A stretch of 64,000 nucleotides of DNA from JADLHS01 sp964553795 (GTDB taxonomy: Bacteria > Verrucomicrobiota > Verrucomicrobiia > Limisphaerales > JADLHS01). The DNA is taken from the NCBI GenBank assembly GCA_964553795.1, contig CAZKMR010000002.1, positions 91,816-155,815 of the forward strand, written 5' to 3'. The notes under the pieces were generated by a model that ran no database searches, had not been told where the DNA came from, and saw only the letters and a program-made list of their open reading frames with translations. Shown here piece by piece: positions 46,477 through 54,600 of this stretch (position 1 is the stretch's first letter; each line of letters begins with the position of its first letter). A program made the translations under genes and the position numbers.

Positions 46477-46494
46477 GTGGCCGTTTTATGCCAC
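46477..46494 (+). promoter_or_regulatory. Shared dyad GTGGC-N8-GCCAC (copy A)
   Basis: GTGGCCGTTTTATGCCAC, a perfect 5-bp dyad with 8-base spacer, 44 bp upstream of the GH127 start. A copy with the same spacing and similar flanks (ACA, GACA) occurs at 51474. It resembles a sigma-54 promoter but the GG-to-GC distance is one base short. Confidence 0.5.
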
Positions 46495-46538
46495 AAGACA
46501 TTTGGTGGAGGCATGGTTGAAACTGCAACCTCAAACCA

Positions 46539-49091
46539 ATGAACCAGCCATTGCCAGAACCTTCCACGCGTCACTTTTCCCTCCGCATCATGCGGCGCCT
46601 CACGCTCGCTGTTTTGCTCGCATCGGCTTTTGCGACGTGGGCCGATAACATTCAGATCGTTGACCGGCCCGCCACCACGCGAACGAATTCCTTTTACGTC
46701 AGCAATCGCCCGCCCTTGACGCCGAATCGGTTCCTCTCGCTGCCCGTGGGCTCGGTCGAGCCGCGCGGGTGGTTGCGGGAAATGCTCCAGCGCCAGCGCG
46801 AAGGTTTGACCGGTCATCTCGGCGAGATCAGTGCGTGGCTGCAAAAGGAAGACAACGCCTGGCTCAGCAAAACTGGCAAAGGCAAATACGGCTGGGAGGA
46901 ACTGCCCTACTGGCTGAAGGGCTATATCGAACTTGCCTACATTTTCAACGACCCAAAAATGATCGCGGAATCGCATCTTTGGATCGAAGGCGCTTTGGCC
47001 AGTCAACGCCCCAATGGCGATTTCGGGCCGGATGAACGCTTTCGCGATGACGGCACGCGCGACTACTGGGCCAACATGGTCATGCTCTTCTGCCTTCAGT
47101 CCTACTACGAGCACACCAACGACGTGCGCGTGCTCGATTTGATGACGAAGTATTTCAAGTATCAGTTGACCGTGCCCGATGACCAGATGCTGACGCATTA
47201 CTGGCAGAAGATGCGCGGCGGCGACAATCTCCACAGCATTCTCTGGCTCTACAATCACACTGGCGATCCGGAGTTGCTGAAAGTGGCAGAAAAGATTCAT
47301 CGTTGCACCGCGAACTGGAAGATGACCGATACGTTGCCCAACTGGCACAACGTCAACATCGCCGAATGTTTCCGCGAGCCCGCGCAATACTATCAGCTTT
47401 CTCACGACCCGACCGATCTTCAGGCCGCCTATGCGAATCATTTTGAAATTCGCAAACGCTTCGGCCAAGTGCCCGGCGGGATGTTCGGCGGCGATGAAAA
47501 CAGTCGTCCCGGCTTTGATGATCCGCGTCAAGCCGTCGAAACGTGCGGCCTGGTCGAGCAAATGTTGTCCGATGCCCTGATGCTGGAAATCAGCGGCGAC
47601 CCATTTTGGGCGGACCACTGCGAAGAAGTCGCTTTCAATACCTATCCTGCCGCCGTGATGCCGGACTTCAAGGCGCTGCGCTATCTCACGGCGCCGAACA
47701 TGGTGCTGAGCGATAGCAAAAACCATGCACCCGGCATCGACAACAACGGTCCGTTCCTGATGATGAATCCGTTCAGTTCGCGTTGCTGCCAGCACAATCA
47801 CTCCCACGGCTGGCCGTATTTCAACAAACACCTTTGGATGGCCACGCCGGACGATGGTGTTTGCGCGACGCTTTATAGCGCAAGCGAGGTGAAGGTCCGC
47901 GTGGGGAACGGCACAAAGGTTCGCATCGCGCAAGAAACCCGGTATCCCTTTGAGGACACCATCCGCTTGCAAATCGGCACGCCGCAAGCCGTGACGTTCC
48001 CGCTCTATCTGCGCGTCCCGGCCTGGTGCGCCACACCCAAAGTTTCGATTAATGGCAACCCGACGACATTGCCAACCGGCACCGGCAGATTTATTCGCAT
48101 CGAGCGCGAATGGAAAAACGGCGACTCCGTCACGCTCCAGTTGCCGATGCAACTCGCCGTCACCACCTGGACCAATAATCACGACAGCGTCAGCGTGAAT
48201 TATGGCCCGTTGACCTTCTCCTTGAAAATCGGCGAGCAATACCTCAAGCGCGACAGCAAGGAAACCGCGATTGGCGATTCCAGTTGGCAGAAAGGCGCCG
48301 ACCCGTCCAAGTGGCCGTCGTGGGAAATTCATCCCACCACGCCTTGGAATTACGGTTTGGTGCTCGATGCGAAGCATCCGGAAAAATCCTTCACCCTCAA
48401 ACGCGGCAACTGGCCCGATGACAATTTTCCGTTCACCACTGAAGCCGCGCCGATCACGTTGGAGGCGAAAGCCAGGCGGATTCCCGAGTGGACGCTGGAT
48501 CGTCACGGCTTGTGCGCGGTGCTGCAAGACAGCCCGGTAATTTCTGACGAACCGGTCGAAACGGTATCGCTCATTCCGATGGGCGCGGCGCGCTTGCGCA
48601 TCTCCGCCTTCCCGGTCATCGGCAGCGGTCCAAACGCGCACCGCTGGTCGGCGCCAGAAATTCCGCATCCCTCGAATTACGAAGCCAGCGCCTCGCATTG
48701 CTATGGCGGAGACACGGTGGACGCACTCGCCGACGGCTTGGCGCCAAAATCCTCCAATGACCACAGCATTCCGCGCTTCACCTGGTGGGATCGGCTCGGC
48801 ACGCGCGAATGGGTGCAGTTCGAATTTCCGCAGTCCAAACAAGTGTCCGCCGTGGAAGTGTACTGGTTTGACGACACGGGTGTCGGCCAGTGTCGCATTC
48901 CCAAATCCTGGCGTTTGCTATATCGCACCGCCGCCGAATGGAAACCGGTGCCGGACGCGAAAAGCCAACCACCGGTCAAGAATCAGTGGAATCGGATGAC
49001 GTTCAAACCTGTGGATACCTCGGCCCTGCGCCTGGAAGTGCAACTGCAACCCGGCGTTTCCGGTGGCATTCTCGAATGGCGAGTGAAGTAA
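46539..49091 (+). CDS. GH127 (DUF1680) beta-L-arabinofuranosidase-like
   Basis: 850 residues, signal peptide after a basic N-region (RRLTLAVLLASAFATWA). An ATG at 46590 is an alternative start. Alpha/alpha-barrel core with LPYWLKGYIELAYIF, DPRQAVETCGLVEQM, and the GH127 catalytic cysteine region SSRCCQHNHSHGWPYFNKHLWM (about 411-432, Cys pair about 414-415), followed by beta-sandwich regions and a C-terminal F5/8-type domain (GARLRISAF onward, VQFEFPQSKQVSAVEVYWFDD, RLEVQLQPGVSGGILEW). Predicted to release beta-linked arabinofuranose; family members remove Araf from plant cell wall glycans. Confidence 0.9.
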   Translation: MNQPLPEPSTRHFSLRIMRRLTLAVLLASAFATWADNIQIVDRPATTRTNSFYVSNRPPLTPNRFLSLPVGSVEPRGWLREMLQRQREGLTGHLGEISAWLQKEDNAWLSKTGKGKYGWEELPYWLKGYIELAYIFNDPKMIAESHLWIEGALASQRPNGDFGPDERFRDDGTRDYWANMVMLFCLQSYYEHTNDVRVLDLMTKYFKYQLTVPDDQMLTHYWQKMRGGDNLHSILWLYNHTGDPELLKVAEKIHRCTANWKMTDTLPNWHNVNIAECFREPAQYYQLSHDPTDLQAAYANHFEIRKRFGQVPGGMFGGDENSRPGFDDPRQAVETCGLVEQMLSDALMLEISGDPFWADHCEEVAFNTYPAAVMPDFKALRYLTAPNMVLSDSKNHAPGIDNNGPFLMMNPFSSRCCQHNHSHGWPYFNKHLWMATPDDGVCATLYSASEVKVRVGNGTKVRIAQETRYPFEDTIRLQIGTPQAVTFPLYLRVPAWCATPKVSINGNPTTLPTGTGRFIRIEREWKNGDSVTLQLPMQLAVTTWTNNHDSVSVNYGPLTFSLKIGEQYLKRDSKETAIGDSSWQKGADPSKWPSWEIHPTTPWNYGLVLDAKHPEKSFTLKRGNWPDDNFPFTTEAAPITLEAKARRIPEWTLDRHGLCAVLQDSPVISDEPVETVSLIPMGAARLRISAFPVIGSGPNAHRWSAPEIPHPSNYEASASHCYGGDTVDALADGLAPKSSNDHSIPRFTWWDRLGTREWVQFEFPQSKQVSAVEVYWFDDTGVGQCRIPKSWRLLYRTAAEWKPVPDAKSQPPVKNQWNRMTFKPVDTSALRLEVQLQPGVSGGILEWRVK

Positions 49092-49124
49092 TTCCTCGCC
49101 TTGTCGTCCGCCACCGCATTGCCA

Positions 49125-51437
49125 ATGAAATCAATTATGGCCAGTTCATCTAAACTCATGGTGGTCGTCGCCGCTTGCGTCGGCGTCATTGCCCTGTCGC
49201 TTCCTGCCGCGACCGTGCCCCGCCCCGAACATCCGCGTCCCGATGCGTATCGCGTTAACTGGGCGACTCTGAACGGCGAGTGGGAATTCGAGATTGATCA
49301 ATCCGGCAACGGCGAAGCGCGCGGGTTGACCTCCGGCAAAACGCTCGCCGGTAAAATCACCGTCCCGTTCGCCCCGGAAAGCAAGTTGAGCGGCGTCGCA
49401 CATTACGGATTGATGAAGAACGTCTGGTATCGCCGCCACTTTGAATCGCCGGCGAGCATGATCGACCAACGCATCCGGCTGCACTTCGGCGGCGTGGATT
49501 ATCAGGCATGGGTTTGGCTCAATGGCGAACTGGTCGGCAGTCACCTCGGCGGTAATGTTTCCTTCGCGTTCGACATCACCAAATTTTTGCGACCCGGCAA
49601 AAATGAACTCGTGGTCCGCGCGCATGACGACACGACGAGCGGTCGCCAGCCGACCGGCAAACAAACGCACGGGATCAGCGAGGGTTGCGTTTACACGCGC
49701 ACCACCGGCATCTGGCAACCCGTCTGGCTTGAAGCCGTCGGCTCGTCCTTTGTCGAATCGTTCGCTCTCACGCCGGATCCCGACCGCAGTCGCGTGCTGA
49801 TTGATGCCACGATCAATGGCGTCGATCCAAATCTCACGCTGCAAGTGGAGGCTTATCTCGACGGCAAACGCGTCGGCGCGGATACCACTCCCGTTTCGTG
49901 GCGCGATAATCGGCTGGTCGTTGACTTGAAGACCAAGAAACTCTGGGCACCGGGCGCGCCGCAGCTTTACGACCTGAAATTCACCCTCAAAAGCGGAAAG
50001 AAAACCGTGGACGAAGTGGCGAGCTATTTCGGGCTGCGCCAAGTGACCATCGAGGGCCGCTCCATTCTCATTAACGGCCAACGCGTGTTTCAGCGCCTGA
50101 TTCTCGACCAGGGTTTTTATCCCGACGGCATCTGGACCGCGCCTTCGGATGAAGCGCTGAAGCGTGATATCGAACTCAGCATGGCCGCCGGATACAACGG
50201 CGCGCGGCTGCATCAAAAAGTGTTTGAGCCGCGCTTCCTGTATTGGGCCGACAAACTCGGCTATCTCGTCTGGGGCGAATTCCCCAACTGGGGTTTCAAT
50301 TTCCGCCCCGAGAATTACTCGCAGTACATTAATGAGTGGACCGAGATTTTGCAGCGCGACCGCAACCATCCGTCGCTCATTGGTTGGTGTCCGTTCAACG
50401 AAACGCCGGTCGAAGCCGCCGAATTGCAACGCATCGTCACGCTCCAGACCAAAGCGATCGATCCCACTCGTCCCGTGTTTGAAACCAGCGGTTGGACACA
50501 TCGCATGGACGACGCCGAAGTGCGCGACGATCACGATTACAATCAAGATCCGGACACCTTTAAGAAACGCTGGCAGGAATTCTTTACGGGCGCATCGAAT
50601 CGCGATGCGCTCCCGACCCGCTACGCCGTCGGACAATCCATCCGGAAAGACATTGGCGTGCCATTCATGGTCAGTGAATTTGGCGGCATCGGCTGGGCGG
50701 TGGAAGGTGGTTGGGGCTACGGCACTGGCCCGAAAACCTTGGAAGAATTCTACGCGCGCTATGAGGGACTCGTGAACGCGTTACTCGATAATCCCGACAT
50801 GTTTGGTTTTTGTTACACACAGTTGACCGACGTGGAACAGGAGAAGAACGGACTCTACTTCTATGATCGCCGGCCGAAATTCGATCTGAAACGGTTACAC
50901 GCCATCACCTCGCGCTCGGCGGCGTATGAAAAAGCCGGTCCGCAAACCGGCCCGCCCAAGTCATCCGCGAGTCAGCCGTGGCGCGTGCTCGTGGGCGCGG
51001 CACCCGATGGCGAACTATGTTTGCCGTATCGTTACACGACGGTTGCGCCCGGTCCGAATTGGTTCACCGCCACATTCGACGACCACGCCTGGCAAACGGG
51101 CGTCGCCCCGTTCGGCACCATTGCCAATCCGCGCACGCCGTGGAACACGCGCGATATCTGGCTGCGCCGGAATTTCACGTGGGAGGGCGATGAATTGAAA
51201 GACGCCGCGTTGGTAATTTTTTATGACGAAGACACGGAAGTGTATGTGAACGGCGAACTGATTTGGCAACACACGGGATACACGACGGTTTACGAGATGT
51301 TCAAAGTGACGGATACGCTGCGACGCGCGTTGCGTCCGGGCCAGAACACGCTGGCAGTACATACGCGTCATACTGGTGGCGGACAATTCATTGACCTGGC
51401 CCTGTTGGGGCGCGACGAGAATTCCAAAACGCCCTGA
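49125..51437 (+). CDS. GH2 family glycoside hydrolase (beta-galactosidase/glucuronidase-like)
   Basis: About 770 residues. Signal peptide MVVVAACVGVIALSLPAA. Jelly-roll sugar-binding domain (WATLNGEWEFEIDQSG, VWYRRHFESP), Ig-like domain, TIM barrel with acid/base Glu in IGWCPFNETP (about 427) and nucleophile Glu in MVSEFGGIGW (about 517), then C-terminal sandwich with WLRRNFTWEG and QFIDLALLG. Starts 33 bases after the GH127 stop (ATG at 49125 or 49137). GH2 members of this type often act on beta-galactosides; substrate inferred from the arabinan-galactan neighbourhood. Confidence 0.88.
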   Translation: MKSIMASSSKLMVVVAACVGVIALSLPAATVPRPEHPRPDAYRVNWATLNGEWEFEIDQSGNGEARGLTSGKTLAGKITVPFAPESKLSGVAHYGLMKNVWYRRHFESPASMIDQRIRLHFGGVDYQAWVWLNGELVGSHLGGNVSFAFDITKFLRPGKNELVVRAHDDTTSGRQPTGKQTHGISEGCVYTRTTGIWQPVWLEAVGSSFVESFALTPDPDRSRVLIDATINGVDPNLTLQVEAYLDGKRVGADTTPVSWRDNRLVVDLKTKKLWAPGAPQLYDLKFTLKSGKKTVDEVASYFGLRQVTIEGRSILINGQRVFQRLILDQGFYPDGIWTAPSDEALKRDIELSMAAGYNGARLHQKVFEPRFLYWADKLGYLVWGEFPNWGFNFRPENYSQYINEWTEILQRDRNHPSLIGWCPFNETPVEAAELQRIVTLQTKAIDPTRPVFETSGWTHRMDDAEVRDDHDYNQDPDTFKKRWQEFFTGASNRDALPTRYAVGQSIRKDIGVPFMVSEFGGIGWAVEGGWGYGTGPKTLEEFYARYEGLVNALLDNPDMFGFCYTQLTDVEQEKNGLYFYDRRPKFDLKRLHAITSRSAAYEKAGPQTGPPKSSASQPWRVLVGAAPDGELCLPYRYTTVAPGPNWFTATFDDHAWQTGVAPFGTIANPRTPWNTRDIWLRRNFTWEGDELKDAALVIFYDEDTEVYVNGELIWQHTGYTTVYEMFKVTDTLRRALRPGQNTLAVHTRHTGGGQFIDLALLGRDENSKTP

Positions 51438-51473
51438 CCGCTTGTGCCCGGTGCCAACGATTTAGGAAAGTTC

Positions 51474-51491
51474 GTGGCCAGTTCATGCCAC
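51474..51491 (+). promoter_or_regulatory. Shared dyad GTGGC-N8-GCCAC (copy B)
   Basis: GTGGCCAGTTCATGCCAC, the same arms and spacer length as at 46477, followed by ACATGACA (copy A: ACAAGACA). It lies 154 bp upstream of the giant metzincin gene. Confidence 0.5.
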
Positions 51492-51644
51492 ATGACAAGA
51501 GTCATTTTGGCCTTATATTCCGGCGATGTTCCTCATAAAGTGCCGCCGTCGATTTCGCGCGTCATCAAATGAGTTCTGTGCTGATGTCGAAAACCATTTC
51601 GCCGTCACCACTGTTTTGCCCACACCTGCCGTTGCTGCTTTCGT

Positions 51645-54600
51645 ATGATCCCCACCAAACCTGCCTTTCGAACCGTTGCGCTTTTGTTCCTGGTCGTTCT
51701 CGTTGTTCTGGTCTTTCGGGTCGCCAAGAACCCAGGCGATGAACCGCTCTCCGCACCGCGCGCACAATTACCCGACCCTGCTCTCCCAACATCACCAACG
51801 CCCGCCACTTCGACCTCCCCGGCTCCTTCTGCTCCTTCACAACCCGCGCCGGCACCGACCTCCGCTTCGACCGCAGCCACTGCCACTGCGAACACGAACA
51901 TGGCGCAACGCGAATGGGACGCGGAATTCCTGGCTCGCCAAATCAACGCTCAACCGGGAAGCGTCATTCAATTTGAACTCACGGACGGAAAGCAAGCGTC
52001 CGGCGTTTTGGAGAACATTCAGACTCACAACGACCAGGTTACTTACATTGACGGCGCGATAACGTCGCCCACCTCCGGACGATTTTTTCTGCAAGATGTG
52101 ACCGCGCGTGGTTTGACCAGCGGTTTGGCGGGTATCATCACCTTTTCCGATCACCGCCCCGGATATCGCATTGAACGGAGTGAGGCCGGCACGCTGACTT
52201 TATTGGAATTGCCGAAGGACGAATTGATTTGTGTCAACTACGCCCAACCACCAGCAAATGAGGCTGAAGAAATTCCGCCGCTGAATCCGTCGGACGCGCT
52301 CACCTACCCTGTCCCGCCGCATCAGGACGGCATCATTTCATTGCAAAGTCTGCCCGGCGCGCCCGGCGTGGTTTATCTCGATTACCGCGGCGGACGCACC
52401 GAGGGCGAAGGTTGGGGCACATTTGATTTTGCCAAACCCAATGTGAGCAACGCGCAAATTAAAGACGTCTGGAAACGCGTCGCGGAAGATTTTCTTCCCT
52501 TCACCATCAACGTCACCACGGACATCAAAGTTTATGAAAATGCGCCGGCCAACAGTCGGGCGCGTTGCATCGTGACTCCGACGACCACCGCCGCGCCCGG
52601 CGCCGGCGGCGTCGCCTTTATCAATTCCTGGGGCGGTGGTGTTTGCTGGGCCTTTTATAGCGCGGGCAAATCAGCGGCCGAAGTGATTTCGCACGAAGTC
52701 GGCCACACGCTCGGACTCGGGCACGATGGCCGCATCACGCCAGACGAAGGTTACTTCGGCGGTCACGGGAACGGGGCGACGGGTTGGGCGCCAATCATGG
52801 GCGTGGGCTATTACAAACCGGTCTCGCAATGGAGCAAAGGCGAATACACGAGTGCCAATAATACGCAAAACGATCTGAACATCATCAGCGGTAAAGCGGG
52901 TGCGGGCTATCGCGCGGACGATACCGGCAACGCCCTCGCAACCTCCCGTTATCTCGAAGCGTATCCCGGCAACACGGTTTCGCAGGAAGGAGTCATTGAG
53001 CGCGCCGCCGACACCGATGCCTTTCAGTTCACCACCACGGGTGGGGCCGTTTCACTCCAGGCCAATCCGGTTAACGGTGAATGGGCCAACCTCGCGATTT
53101 CCGCCACGCTGGCAAACTCCGCCGGCACGGTAATCGCCAGCAACAATCCGCAGAATCAACTCAACGCCGCCATTACTACCAGTGTGCCGTCCGGCACGTA
53201 CACGTTTCAGGTGACGGGCGCGGGCCGCAACGATCCCGCCAGCGACGGTTTCAGCGATTACGCCAGCCTTGGTTACTACTCGATCACGGGCACGGTCGCT
53301 GGCATTCGGTTGCCTTCCCGCTTTGCCATCAACGAGAGCAGTCCCAACGGCACGACTGTGGGCACAGTCACCCCCAGCGGCGCCGGGACGTTGTCTTACA
53401 CCATCGTCAGCGGCAATAACAACGGCGCGTTCACTATCAACAACAGCGGCGTGCTTACGGTCGCCAACTCCGGTGCACTCGATTACGAAACGCTCGCGTT
53501 GAACACGGTGTTCCCGGTGCAATACGAGTTGTTCGTCAACATCACCAACGAAACGACACCGGCTCTCACGGAACTAAATCGGCGTGTGGTCGTTCGCATT
53601 CTCGACGTGAACGAACCTCCCGTGCTCACAGGCAGCACGCATTACATGTTCACGGGCACGCCCGCCAACACCGCCATCACCACCATCAACGCGACCGATC
53701 CCGATTTTTTCACCGTGCTCAATTACTCAATCATCGCCGGCAATGGCGCGGGTTTATTCACGGTGGGATCGGCGGACGGCGTGTTACGCCTCGCTGTCAA
53801 CCCAACTCTTGCTCAGGCCGGAGCGTATAACCTCACCGTTCGCGTGGCCGATACGACGGCAAACCCGACCAACGCCACAGCGAATATTCTGGTTAATGTC
53901 ATCCCCAACAATTCCCCCTTTGCGCCCGGCGGAATTGCCTACGCGGTTTATGACAACATTGGCAGCGGCACGGCGGTAACGGCGTTAACCGGCAATGCCC
54001 GCTTTCCGCGCGACCCGGATTGGGAAAAAATTCAAACCGCCTGCGAAGCCGACCGCAATCGCGCCAGCTCCTTTGGCTCGGTGCTGCGCGGTTATTTGAT
54101 TCCTCCCATCAGCGGCAACTACACTTTTTACATCGCATCCGACGACAACAGCGCCTTGCTTTTGAGTCCAACGACGAATTCCGCCGGCGCGGTGCAAATC
54201 GCTTCCGTCGTCGGCAGCGGTGGGCAAACCTGGACCGATCCGTACCAATGGAACAAATACGCGAGTCAGCGTTCCGCGCCGCAAGCATTGGTCGCGGGTC
54301 AGGCTTACTACCTTGAGGCGCGCCAGAAGGACGGCGTGGGCGGCGATCATCTTTCCGTCGCGTGGGTCGGTCCGCATACGGGCGGACAAACCAACGTAAT
54401 CGAAGGCGTTTTTCTCGCGCCGGCGTATTTGAACTACGTTCCGCGCGTGACGGGTTTTGCCGCGAATGTGCGACGCGATGCCATCCCAGGTTTGCGCGTC
54501 GGCCAACTCACCATCACCGACGCGAATACGAACGAAACCGCCACTTGCGCCATTCTTAGCGGCAACAACGAAGGCATTTTCGCCGTGGACAACGAAGGTT

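Noticed and set aside
46338..48842. 834-residue minus-strand open frame
   Set aside because: Shadow of the GH127 gene: its translation lacks domains and codon pattern of neighbours, and GH127 fits fully on the opposite strand.
46477..51491. Sigma-54 promoters
   Set aside because: GG and GC elements are separated by nine instead of ten bases in both copies; reported as dyads of unknown regulator.
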